A DNA stretch of 64,000 bases from an uncultured Christensenella sp. (GTDB lineage: Bacteria > Bacillota > Clostridia > Christensenellales > UBA3700): contig CASERZ010000002.1 in assembly GCA_949290515.1 (NCBI GenBank), positions 201,221-265,220 on the forward strand. The letters run 5' to 3'. Under the pieces are notes generated by a model. That model ran no database searches. It saw nothing but the letters and a program-made list of their open reading frames with translations, and was not told where the DNA came from. Positions 1-6,823 of the stretch are shown here, one piece after another (the stretch's first letter is position 1; every line of letters begins with the position of its first letter). The position numbers and the translations under genes are program-made.

Positions 1-2
1 AA

Positions 3-488
3 AAACGTTGGATATTAATCCTGTCGATACTAACAATAATTATATTGTTTGTTTGTATTCTTGTCAATATTTTAAGAGTATGTGAAGTGGGAAATTTGGT
101 ATCCTACTATCATACTCAGGATATACTCGCAAGCGTAATTATGGGCTTCGTAATAGTCGTGCTTGCACTTACGATTTTTCTCAACGGCTTGCTCGTCAAA
201 GACAAGTATATGCTCTATCTTCTGGGATTTTTGGTATCCAAAGTCAAATACGAAGATATAATCTTAATCCGACAGGACACGGACAACAAATTTCTTTTGA
301 TATATTACAAGGCAAAGGGCAAAGGTATGGTGCAGGACAAAAAAACGGGCATTTCGGCTGACGTACTGCAAATCAACTGCAACGGCAAATACTTTGACGA
401 AATACTTGACAAAATAAAACAAGCCAACCCCTCTGCCCTCATTGAATTCGTAACCTATCAACCCCCTAAAAAGAACAAGGAAAAATAA
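3..488 (+). CDS. Membrane protein with PH-like C-terminal domain (5' end outside window)
   Basis: The reading frame is open to the first bases of the window, so the start codon lies upstream; an internal TTG at position 45 would cut into a hydrophobic segment and is unlikely to be the real start. Two hydrophobic segments (codons for KRWILILSILTIIILF and the stretch around VIMGFVIVVLALTIFL) are followed by a soluble beta-rich region beginning near VKDKYMLYLLGFLVSKVKYE. This is the layout of small bacterial PH-domain (YdbT/DUF304-like) membrane proteins; that family call is inference from layout. The stop is one base from the rdgB start, so the two genes are probably co-transcribed. Function unknown. 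Confidence 0.5.
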   Translation, partial: KRWILILSILTIIILFVCILVNILRVCEVGNLVSYYHTQDILASVIMGFVIVVLALTIFLNGLLVKDKYMLYLLGFLVSKVKYEDIILIRQDTDNKFLLIYYKAKGKGMVQDKKTGISADVLQINCNGKYFDEILDKIKQANPSALIEFVTYQPPKKNKEK

Positions 489-489
489 T

Positions 490-1095
490 ATGAAAGCAGT
501 CTTAGCCAGCAACAACAAACACAAACTCGTAGAAATCAAAACTATGCTCAAAGACAAAATCCGAGAAATTTACACCTTGAAGGATATGGGCATAGAAATA
601 GAGATTGAAGAAAACGGCACAACGTTTGAACAAAACGCTTACATAAAAGCCAGCACGATAGCAAAGCTGACGGGACTTCCCGCAATCGGCGACGACAGCG
701 GAATCTGCGTAGAAGCTTTAAACGGCGAGCCGAATATCTATTCTGCGCGCTATGCGGGCGAGCCTTGCAACGACGCTAACAACAACAAAAAACTTCTCGA
801 CAAGCTCCACGCACTCGAGGCAAAAACAGGCGTTGTCAACAGAAAGGCGTACTTTCAGAGCGTGGTGGTTCTGTGCTATCCCGACGGAAGTTATATAAGC
901 GGCAGCGGAAAGACTTACGGACAGATTATTGACGAATACAGAGGCACCAACGGTTTCGGATACGACCCTATATTTTTGAGTGACGAACTCGGCAAAACTT
1001 TTGGCGAAGCGGTAATGGAAGAGAAAAACACGATATCGCACAGAAGCCGTGCGCTCAAAGACTTACTTCAAAAACTCAATTCTGAAAAAGCCTGA
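490..1095 (+). CDS. rdgB: XTP/dITP diphosphatase (RdgB/HAM1 family)
   Basis: This 201-residue enzyme hydrolyses non-canonical purine nucleoside triphosphates (dITP, XTP) to monophosphates and pyrophosphate, keeping deaminated purines out of DNA and RNA. The N-terminal SNNKHKLVEI motif (residues 7-16), the GDDSG motif (67-71) with the expected catalytic Asp69, FGYDP (156-160) and the SHRSRAL motif (183-189) are all present, and the length is typical for the family. The ATG follows the preceding stop codon after one base, and a strong intrinsic terminator lies 36 bases downstream, so it closes the operon. Confidence 0.95.
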   Translation: MKAVLASNNKHKLVEIKTMLKDKIREIYTLKDMGIEIEIEENGTTFEQNAYIKASTIAKLTGLPAIGDDSGICVEALNGEPNIYSARYAGEPCNDANNNKKLLDKLHALEAKTGVVNRKAYFQSVVVLCYPDGSYISGSGKTYGQIIDEYRGTNGFGYDPIFLSDELGKTFGEAVMEEKNTISHRSRALKDLLQKLNSEKA

Positions 1096-1131
1096 CGGTA
1101 TACCCCTATCGAAAGACTAACGACCGAATTC

Positions 1132-1156
1132 CCCGTCCTATAAGGACGGGTTTTTT
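1132..1156 (+). terminator. Intrinsic terminator after rdgB
   Basis: An eight-base-pair GC-rich stem (CCCGTCCT with AGGACGGG) with a three-base loop is followed by six T residues. Confidence 0.9.
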
Positions 1157-1208
1157 AGTATTTTATGCGGATAATTGATAAAAATATCCCGCGCCCCTAG
1201 CTAAATAT

Positions 1209-1235
1209 TTGACATATTATCTCAAATGGTATAAT
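1209..1235 (+). promoter_or_regulatory. Promoter for the YfcE-like gene, very short leader
   Basis: TTGACA at 1209-1214 and TATAAT at 1230-1235 are separated by 15 bases, with a TGG just before the -10 (extended -10). Predicted transcription start is about 1242, only some seven bases before the ATG at 1249, leaving no room for a normal Shine-Dalgarno site. Confidence 0.65.
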
Positions 1236-1248
1236 TTTATATAGACTT

Positions 1249-1719
1249 ATGAAAAATATTATAATCATATCGGACACGCACGGGCGCCTTCCTAAAGACT
1301 ATGCCTTTTGGGAAATTCTTAACAACGCCGACCTTATAATTCACCTGGGCGACGGCTACAAGGATATACAAACTCTCAAAGAGGCTTTTAAGGATAAATT
1401 CGTGTTCGTATACGGCAACTGCGACTTCGTATCCTCCCCCAAAGAACAGCTTTTGGATATAGAAGAAGCAAAGATTTTTATCACACACGGTCACGAATAC
1501 AAAGTCAAGTCGCAAATTATGGATTTACAGATGCGAGGTCTGGAACTCGGTGCAGACTGCTGTCTTTACGGACACACTCACAGAGCCGACATAAGCGACT
1601 TCGGCAATATCAAACTCATCAATCCCGGCTCTTTAAGCGCAGGCAGAACGTATTGCTATATGACAGTAATTGGAAAAAAGATACTTGCAAAAATAGTAGA
1701 CTTGCGCTCCGCTGAATAA
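1249..1719 (+). CDS. YfcE/MJ0936-family metallophosphoesterase
   Basis: A 156-residue calcineurin-like phosphodiesterase of the compact YfcE type. Visible metal-binding residues are Asp9 and His11 (SDTHG), Asp35 (LGDG), Asn57 (GNCD), His80 (THGHEY) and the GHTH motif at 108-111; this is the full set for a two-metal site. Family members hydrolyse phosphodiesters in vitro, but the physiological substrate is not established. No Shine-Dalgarno sequence precedes the ATG and the promoter sits almost on top of it, so translation may start on a nearly leaderless message. It stands alone between the rdgB terminator and a repeat array. Confidence 0.88.
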   Translation: MKNIIIISDTHGRLPKDYAFWEILNNADLIIHLGDGYKDIQTLKEAFKDKFVFVYGNCDFVSSPKEQLLDIEEAKIFITHGHEYKVKSQIMDLQMRGLELGADCCLYGHTHRADISDFGNIKLINPGSLSAGRTYCYMTVIGKKILAKIVDLRSAE

Positions 1720-1749
1720 TATCAGCCGAGTGCACGTTGAATACATACA

Positions 1750-1861
1750 GCGTTTGAGCACCTATATTACGGCATTTATTTCGTTGAGGCTTTCGACAAT
1801 ACGTCAATTATTGTCTTTATACCCCGCCTCATAACTGACGTAATCTCCGCACTCATTAAGC
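1750..1861 (+). repeat. Degenerate copy of palindromic element type 2
   Basis: This stretch aligns with the element nested at 27025-27210. Shared landmarks in the same order are GTTTGAG, TTGAGGC, GACAATACG, TATTG, GCCTCATAA and CGTAATCTCCGC. Arms still pair (ATTACG with CGTAAT, GAGGC with GCCTC, CAATA with TATTG) around an AATACGTCAA apex, but many positions have drifted. No convincing protein is encoded on either strand. Confidence 0.6.
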
Positions 1862-1961
1862 TACCTGAACAATACTATAATTATCTACTTGTCTTTATAG
1901 GCAAGTCGGCAATCATAATTAATCTAAACATAACTAAATAAACATTATATAACATAACATA

Positions 1962-2075
1962 GTACCGCCGATTTGCAAAAAAATCTTGGCTGTGGGCTGA
2001 GAATTTTTCGATAATTTGCTTTGAGGAGGAAGAAGTAATACTTGCCGTATTACGATGACGACGAAATAAAAAGTG
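1962..2075 (+). repeat. Element type 1, copy A (3'-truncated)
   Basis: Starts with GTACCGCCGA and carries the conserved GAGGAGGAAGAAG block and the apical hairpin GTAATAC-TTGCC-GTATTAC (2034-2052). It then fades into AT-rich linker without the right terminal repeat. The left arm after GTACCGCCGA has diverged most of the five copies. The 3' boundary is approximate. Confidence 0.75.
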
Positions 2076-2183
2076 TAGAACATTCAAATATAAATAACTA
2101 TAAACTACTCCACTTGTCTTTGTAAGCAAGTCGGACACAATAACTAAAAATACATAGATAACAACCTAAAAATATAAAATACA

Positions 2184-2280
2184 GTACCGCCGAGAAGGGG
2201 TGCGGGCTAAGCTGTAAGCCGTGGATTTTGCGATGATTTTTGTCGAGGAGGAAGAAGTAATACTTGCCCGACGAAACGCA
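2184..2280 (+). repeat. Element type 1, copy B (3'-truncated, apex broken)
   Basis: Left terminus GTACCGCCGAGAAGGGGTGC matches copies C and E. The apical hairpin is cut after GTAATACTTGCC: the returning arm GTATTACGATGACGC is missing and the sequence continues directly with CGACGAAACGC. No right terminal repeat follows. Confidence 0.75.
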
Positions 2281-2306
2281 AATACAATCAACTATAAACA
2301 ATCCGC

Positions 2307-2335
2307 TTGCCTTATGACAAGTCAACAATTATAAA
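2307..2335 (+). promoter_or_regulatory. Possible promoter for typA inside linker hairpin 3
   Basis: TTGCCT (2307-2312) and TATAAA (2330-2335) are spaced by 17 bases. The -35 box overlaps the small linker hairpin. If active, the typA leader would contain the whole complete element copy C. The equivalent boxes in the other linkers are less well matched. Confidence 0.35.
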
Positions 2336-2375
2336 CTAATCTAAACAAAACATTAACCATAAAATCAAACACATA

Positions 2376-2536
2376 GTACCGCCGAGAAGGGGTGCGAGAT
2401 AGGCTGTAAACAGCAAATTTTCCGATAATTTGCTTTGAGAAGGACGAAGTAATACTGGATGTATTATGAGGACGCCGAAACGCAAATTACGGAAAAGGTG
2501 CGTTTAGAGACAGCAAGCACCCCTTCGAGGCGGTAC
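2376..2536 (+). repeat. Element type 1, copy C (complete, 161 bp)
   Basis: Ends are inverted repeats: GTACCGCC with GGCGGTAC, then AAGGGGTGC with GCACCCCTT. Further in, TTTTCCG pairs with CGGAAAA and ATTTGC with GCAAAT; the apex is GTAATAC-TGGA-GTATTAT. The whole element is thus one interrupted palindrome. Its right end (2536) is directly followed by the AGAAAGGA ribosome binding site of typA. Confidence 0.85.
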
Positions 2537-2548
2537 AGAAAGGACCAA

Positions 2549-4375
2549 ATGAAAAGACAAGACGTAAGAAACATAGCTATTATCGCACACGTTGACCACG
2601 GCAAAACTACCCTCGTAGACCAACTTCTCCGCCAAAACGGAATTTTCAGAACAAACGAAGCGGTAGTTGACAGAGTTATGGACAACGGCGATATCGAAAG
2701 AGAAAGAGGCATTACCATACTTGCAAAAAATACCGCTGTGCACTATAAAGGCACTAAAATCAATATTATCGACACCCCCGGACACGCGGACTTCGGCGGA
2801 GAGGTAGAACGTATTCTTTCTATGGTCGACGGCGTACTTCTGCTTGTAGACGCGGTAGAAGGCTGTATGCCTCAGACGAGATACGTGCTCAAAAAGGCTT
2901 TGGGGCTTAACAAAAAAGCCGTTGTCGTAATCAACAAGGTAGACAGAGGCGGTGACCCCAATCAGGTAATCGACCAGCTTATAGATTTGTTTATCGAACT
3001 CGGCGCAAATGACGACCAGCTGGATTTCGTAACCGTTATGGCAAGCGCAAAACAAGGCTGGGCAAGTCTTAAGGTGGGAGAAGTCGGCAAGGATATGACT
3101 CCCCTTCTCGACACTATACTCGAACAAATTCCCTGTCCCGAGGGCGACCCCGACGATGCGTTGCAAGCAATTATGTGCAATATCGACTATGACGAATATA
3201 TCGGAAGAATAGGTATAGGAAGAATCGTCAGAGGTACCATTCACAGCGGTCAGCAAGCAATCATCTGCCATACCGACGGCACAACGGAACAAGCCAAGAT
3301 AACAAAACTCTATCAATTCGAAGGTCTTAAGCGCGTAGAGTGCGAGCAAGGCAGTATAGGCGATATAGTAGCAATAAGCGGTGTGGACGACCTCAACATA
3401 GGCGAGACGATTTGCGACCTAGACAAGGTAGAAGCGTTGCCTTTCGTCAAGATTGACGAGCCTACCCTCTCGATGCTCTTTATGGTCAACGACTCTCCTT
3501 TTGCGGGAAAGGAAGGCAAGTACGTTACGTCCAGACACCTAAGAGCAAGACTTTTCAAGGAAGTACAGACCAACGTATCTATGAGAGTGGAAGAAACTGA
3601 TTCTGCGGACTGCTTCAAAGTTTACGGAAGAGGCGAATTGCACCTTTCCATTCTTATCGAAACAATGAGAAGAGAGGGCTACGAATTTCAGGTATCCCGT
3701 CCTAAGGTTATCTTCAAGACGATAGACGGCGTAAAGTGCGAGCCTGTCGAAGAACTCGTAGTTGACGTACCCGAAGATTACGTAGGCGTAGTAATGAACA
3801 AGATAGGCGCACGTAAAGGCAACCTCAAAAATATGACTCCCGACGGAAGAGGCGGAACAAAACTCGAATTCGATATTCCCGCGAGATGCCTTATAGGTTA
3901 CAGAAGCGAGATGCTTACCGACACTAGAGGATTCGGCGTAATGACGCACGTATTCAAAGGCTACGAGCCTTACAAGGGAGATATTCAGGAGCGCAACAGA
4001 GGTTCTCTCGTAGCATGGGAAGACGGTACGACAACGTCTTACGGACTATTCAACGCACAGGAACGTGCTACCCTCTTCGTAGGCGCAGGCGTCAACGTAT
4101 ATCAAGGTATGATTGTCGGCGTAAACTCGCGTGAAGACGACCTCGTAGTCAACGTGTGCAAGAAAAAGCAGCTCACCAACAACCGTGCAAGCGGCAGCGA
4201 AGATGCTCTCAAACTCATACCGCCCACAATACTTTCTCTCGAACAATGTCTTGAGTTTATAGCCGACGACGAACTCGTCGAGGTAACGCCCAAGAACATA
4301 AGATTGAGAAAAACTATTCTCTCCAAAGAACAGCGTGCAAAACTTGCGGCTAAGGAAAAGAAAAATCTTCAGTAA
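2549..4375 (+). CDS. typA: Ribosome-associated GTPase TypA/BipA
   Basis: A 608-residue translational GTPase related to EF-G that binds the 70S ribosome and assists 50S assembly and stress or cold adaptation. G1 AHVDHGKTT (13-21), switch II DTPGH (75-79) and NKVD (129-132) are intact, and the length fits the family (about 607-615). The frame is open further upstream to 2459, but that extension lies inside repeat copy C; the ATG at 2549 has AGAAAGGA five bases upstream and gives the standard [18 protein letters not shown] start. A terminator follows. The 5' leader is made of the repeat array, so expression may depend on it. Confidence 0.96.
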   Translation: MKRQDVRNIAIIAHVDHGKTTLVDQLLRQNGIFRTNEAVVDRVMDNGDIERERGITILAKNTAVHYKGTKINIIDTPGHADFGGEVERILSMVDGVLLLVDAVEGCMPQTRYVLKKALGLNKKAVVVINKVDRGGDPNQVIDQLIDLFIELGANDDQLDFVTVMASAKQGWASLKVGEVGKDMTPLLDTILEQIPCPEGDPDDALQAIMCNIDYDEYIGRIGIGRIVRGTIHSGQQAIICHTDGTTEQAKITKLYQFEGLKRVECEQGSIGDIVAISGVDDLNIGETICDLDKVEALPFVKIDEPTLSMLFMVNDSPFAGKEGKYVTSRHLRARLFKEVQTNVSMRVEETDSADCFKVYGRGELHLSILIETMRREGYEFQVSRPKVIFKTIDGVKCEPVEELVVDVPEDYVGVVMNKIGARKGNLKNMTPDGRGGTKLEFDIPARCLIGYRSEMLTDTRGFGVMTHVFKGYEPYKGDIQERNRGSLVAWEDGTTTSYGLFNAQERATLFVGAGVNVYQGMIVGVNSREDDLVVNVCKKKQLTNNRASGSEDALKLIPPTILSLEQCLEFIADDELVEVTPKNIRLRKTILSKEQRAKLAAKEKKNLQ

Positions 4376-4398
4376 TCCTAAATCTTATTAAAAAATCG

Positions 4399-4426
4399 AA
4401 AGCGGGACTTTTCCCGCTTTTATTTT
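4399..4426 (+). terminator. Intrinsic terminator after typA
   Basis: AAAGCGGGA pairs with TCCCGCTTT around a CTTT loop, followed by a T-rich tract (TATTTTT). Confidence 0.9.
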
Positions 4427-4530
4427 TGCCGTAAATTAACTTATTTCAACCTCATTTACAACAACTTTTTTTGCCGTAAAAACACTTGAAAATCAGCTCA
4501 AAAAAGGAGCGACAAAATACTTCTAAAAGC

Positions 4531-4559
4531 TTGCAAAAGCAGCTGATTGGTATTATACT
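4531..4559 (+). promoter_or_regulatory. Promoter for the zinc-ribbon membrane protein
   Basis: TTGCAA (4531-4536) and TATACT (4554-4559) with a 17-base spacer; the gene starts about 33 bases after the predicted transcript start, with GAGGT as ribosome binding site. Confidence 0.65.
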
Positions 4560-4598
4560 TTGAGCACAACCGGTTGAATACTCAAACGAGGTAATTCA

Positions 4599-4973
4599 AT
4601 GAAAAAATCAAAAATAAATATCCCCTTGCTTATCGTGGGCATACTCCTTACGGTAGTAGGCTTTACACTCTTTGTACTGAGTCTGTACAAATTCGATGTT
4701 TGGGCTGTTTTATTGTTTATGACGCTCTTTGCTGTCGGTATATTTATGACAGTAATGCAGCTAGCAAAACCTATCTCTCAAAAACTTAAAGAAAAAAATA
4801 TCGAATACATAAAACAAATAAAAACTGCGCTGGATAGCGACTGCACCTCTTCATCAGACAAATACAAAACAGGCGACTTCAAATTCTGCAATAATTGCGG
4901 CGCACTCAACGACAGCGACGCAAAATTCTGCAAGGAGTGCGGAAACGCTTTTAACATATCGGATAAGACCTAG
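4599..4973 (+). CDS. Small membrane protein with C-terminal zinc ribbon
   Basis: The 124-residue protein has two membrane segments (about residues 8-29 and 34-54), a short basic helical stretch and a C-terminal zinc ribbon with Cys97, Cys100, Cys111 and Cys114 in a CxxC-x10-CxxC pattern. Such zinc-ribbon membrane proteins are common and mostly uncharacterised in Clostridia. It has its own promoter, a GAGGT ribosome binding site and no partner gene. I do not recognise a specific function. Confidence 0.75.
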   Translation: MKKSKINIPLLIVGILLTVVGFTLFVLSLYKFDVWAVLLFMTLFAVGIFMTVMQLAKPISQKLKEKNIEYIKQIKTALDSDCTSSSDKYKTGDFKFCNNCGALNDSDAKFCKECGNAFNISDKT

Positions 4974-5046
4974 AGAGATTCTCTCAAAATTGAATATAAG
5001 CTATAAATAATTGATTGCGACAGTGGTTGTATTTTCTCCTTTTTAT

Positions 5047-5076
5047 TATAAAAAAGACCGTACTTTTTGTACGGTC
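5047..5076 (-). terminator. Intrinsic terminator of the downstream tRNA operon
   Basis: On the minus strand GACCGTAC pairs with GTACGGTC around an AAAAA loop and runs into TTTTT. It lies seven bases after the CCA end of tRNA-Lys(CTT). Confidence 0.88.
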
Positions 5077-5083
5077 TCTTTTC

Positions 5084-5159
5084 TGGTGCACCTTCAGAGA
5101 CTCGAACTCTGGACCCAATGATTAAGAGTCATTTGCTCTACCAACTGAGCTAAAGGTGC
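5084..5159 (-). tRNA. tRNA-Lys (anticodon CTT)
   Basis: Full cloverleaf: acceptor GCACCTT/AAGGTGC with A73, anticodon stem AATGA/TCATT around loop CTCTTAA, T loop TTCGAGT, CCA encoded. Last gene of the second tRNA transcription unit. Confidence 0.95.
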
Positions 5160-5163
5160 ATAC

Positions 5164-5238
<75 letters not shown>

Positions 5239-5261
5239 ATATTCAGTATCTTTCTTGTATG

Positions 5262-5345
5262 TGGTGCGGATGAAGAGACTCGAACTCCCACGTCGAAGAC
5301 ACTAGATCCTAAGTCTAGCGCGTCTGCCAATTCCGCCACATCCGC
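5262..5345 (-). tRNA. tRNA-Leu (anticodon TAG)
   Basis: 84 bases with a long variable arm (TGTCTTCGACG region) as expected of class II tRNA; acceptor GCGGATG/CATCCGC; anticodon stem CTAGA/TCTAG around CTTAGGA; CCA encoded. Confidence 0.95.
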
Positions 5346-5358
5346 ATCTTTAGATGCT

Positions 5359-5434
5359 TGGTGACCCATCCGGGATTTGAACCCGGGACACCATGATTAA
5401 AAGTCATGTGCTCTACCGACTGAGCTAATGGGTC
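5359..5434 (-). tRNA. tRNA-Lys (anticodon TTT)
   Basis: Acceptor GACCCAT/ATGGGTC, anticodon stem CATGA/TCATG around CTTTTAA, T loop TTCAAAT, CCA encoded. First gene of the second transcription unit, directly behind the promoter at 5446-5474. Confidence 0.95.
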
Positions 5435-5445
5435 AAACCTTTGTT

Positions 5446-5474
5446 ATCATATATCATTATCGCTGAAAATGCAA
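5446..5474 (-). promoter_or_regulatory. Promoter of tRNA unit Lys(TTT)-Leu-Gly-Lys(CTT)
   Basis: Minus strand TTGCAT and TATGAT with a 17-base spacer; predicted start lies a few bases before tRNA-Lys(TTT). Confidence 0.7.
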
Positions 5475-5535
5475 GCGTTTTGATATATTTTATAAAATTT
5501 TTAACTCATTACGCCAGCCGATGAGTAATGATAAA

Positions 5536-5611
5536 TGGCTGGGGTGGAAGGATTTGAACCCTCAAGTGCTGGAGTCAGAGTCCAGTGCCTTAACCATTTG
5601 GCGACACCCCA
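5536..5611 (-). tRNA. tRNA-Gln (anticodon CTG)
   Basis: Acceptor TGGGGTG/CACCCCA with G73, anticodon stem CTGGA/TCCAG around CTCTGAC, T loop TTCAAAT, CCA encoded. Confidence 0.95.
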
Positions 5612-5626
5612 ATGATTATTTTTTTG

Positions 5627-5701
5627 TGGCAGGGGTAGCAGGATTTGAACCTACGAATACCAGAGTCAAAGTCTGGTGCCTTACCGCTTGGCGATACCCC
5701 T
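5627..5701 (-). tRNA. tRNA-Gln (anticodon TTG)
   Basis: Acceptor AGGGGTA/TACCCCT with G73, anticodon stem CCAGA/TCTGG around CTTTGAC, CCA encoded. The two Gln tRNAs are adjacent and similar, which suggests local duplication. Confidence 0.95.
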
Positions 5702-5709
5702 ATAATAGG

Positions 5710-5787
5710 TGGGGTGAGTAAAGGGAGTCGAACCCTTGGCCTCAAGAGCCACAATCTTGCGCTCTAGCCAACTGAGCTATACCCACC
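5710..5787 (-). tRNA. tRNA-His (anticodon GTG)
   Basis: Acceptor GTGGGTA/TACTCAC with an encoded extra G at position -1 opposite C73, the histidine identity pair; anticodon stem CAAGA/TCTTG around TTGTGGC; CCA encoded. Confidence 0.95.
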
Positions 5788-5792
5788 ACCTG

Positions 5793-5869
<77 letters not shown>

Positions 5870-5874
5870 ACAAG

Positions 5875-5948
5875 TGGAGCGAGTGATGGGAATCGAACCC
5901 ACACGACCAGCTTGGAAGGCTGGGATTCTACCATTGAACTACACTCGC
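5875..5948 (-). tRNA. tRNA-Gly (anticodon TCC)
   Basis: Acceptor GCGAGTG/CACTCGC, anticodon stem CCAGC/GCTGG around CTTCCAA, CCA encoded. First gene of the upstream tRNA unit (Gly-Arg-His-Gln-Gln). Confidence 0.95.
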
Positions 5949-5989
5949 ATAAGGACACCTAGAAAAACTCTACATCTAAATGCCTACAA

Positions 5990-6018
5990 ATTTTACCATA
6001 GTATATTTGTGATGTCAA
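5990..6018 (-). promoter_or_regulatory. Promoter of tRNA unit Gly-Arg-His-Gln-Gln
   Basis: Minus strand TTGACA and TAAAAT, spacer 17 bases, TGG before the -10. Predicted start lies about 35 bases upstream of tRNA-Gly(TCC). Confidence 0.8.
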
Positions 6019-6150
6019 CAAATTTTAGATATTTGCTAAAAAAATTTGCTTGTATGCCGATAATATTTTTAGCTGTTTTAGCAAGGTTATACCTCTATGC
6101 CTAAGTAAAATCCGATACTGTTCAGCTAATGCCGCGCATAAGCGGACAAA

Positions 6151-6822
6151 TCATAGCAACAGGTTTTTGAAAAATTCTTTTTTCTCTTTGCTTATTCTGA
6201 AGGAATCGCGTATTTTACCCGCAGTCATCTTTTTTACTGTCTTAGACAGCTCCAAAGTCTTTATTGCGGATACGGCTTTTTCCTCGTATTTTACCGCCAA
6301 AACCTGCAATAGCCACGCCAGTGCCATATCGACGTAATACTTTCCCTGCTTTACGCTTTTAAGCACGCTTGAGAGCGTTTCTTCGTCCTTGTCGAGATAG
6401 TTTACCATCAAGGCGACTATTCCCCATCTTGCGCGCCATTCGTCTGAAGAGCGGGCATACTCCGAGCATTTTTTAAAATACTCCTCGTCCTTTCTTTTTA
6501 CCGCACAGCAAGCACCGTCGCAAAGCGACCAGTCGTCTATCTTGCCGACATAATCTTCCAACAGCCCGTAAAACTGTTGACTTTTACTCTTTATTGCAAG
6601 AATATATCCCTGCACTGCGACTTGCTCGTAGCAAGTAGTCTTCCACGCAAAAAACTCTTTGACGTCGCAATTGTTTGCCACTATCTTTGCTTCTTTTTTC
6701 AATAGCGGCATACGCACCCCGTTGAATACGTAGGACGTCCTGATGAGTTTTGATTGAAATACTCTGTATTTTTCTTCTTTGTTAAGGTCTATAAACGATT
6801 GAAAATTCTCTAATGTATACAT
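6151..6822 (-). CDS. DNA alkylation repair protein (AlkD-like HEAT-repeat glycosylase)
   Basis: A 223-residue all-helical protein of the AlkD/AlkC-like DNA alkylation repair family, which removes alkylated purines without base flipping. Family marks are the VRMPLLKKEAK region near residue 36, YEQVAVQGYILA (about 65-76), DDWSLCD (about 96-102) and the WRARWGIVALMVNYL segment (about 129-143). It starts one base after the stop of the upstream lipoprotein gene, so it is translated from the same message; the pairing of a repair enzyme with a surface lipoprotein has no obvious functional logic. No clear terminator follows. Confidence 0.85.
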   Translation of the reverse strand: MYTLENFQSFIDLNKEEKYRVFQSKLIRTSYVFNGVRMPLLKKEAKIVANNCDVKEFFAWKTTCYEQVAVQGYILAIKSKSQQFYGLLEDYVGKIDDWSLCDGACCAVKRKDEEYFKKCSEYARSSDEWRARWGIVALMVNYLDKDEETLSSVLKSVKQGKYYVDMALAWLLQVLAVKYEEKAVSAIKTLELSKTVKKMTAGKIRDSFRISKEKKEFFKNLLL

Positions 6823-6823
6823 A

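Larger units (their letters stand above)
1887..2536 (+). repeat. Array 1 of palindromic element type 1 (three copies with linker hairpins)
   Basis: Three direct repeats of a composite unit occupy the region upstream of typA. Each unit has an AT-rich linker with a small hairpin (CTTG...CAAG at 1887-1906, 2112-2131 and 2305-2322), then an element starting GTACCGCC at 1962, 2184 and 2376. Unit spacing is 222 and 192 bases. The first two elements lack the right arm; the third is complete. Open frames inside are short, overlap on both strands and follow the repeat, so I read the region as non-coding. Confidence 0.8.

Noticed and set aside
1881..2328. Two minus-strand frames of 76-85 residues in array 1
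   Set aside because: They follow the repeat sequence, share peptide pieces with frames in array 2 only because the repeats do, and have no ribosome binding sites.
1962..2536. CRISPR array
   Set aside because: Units are over 160 bases, palindromic end to end, unevenly spaced and truncated; there are no unique spacers of constant length and no cas genes.
2376..2536. T-box riboswitch, because GTACCGCC resembles the T-box sequence
   Set aside because: The motif is at the element end and paired to its inverted copy; no stem I, specifier loop or terminator is present and the next gene is not an aminoacyl-tRNA or amino acid gene.
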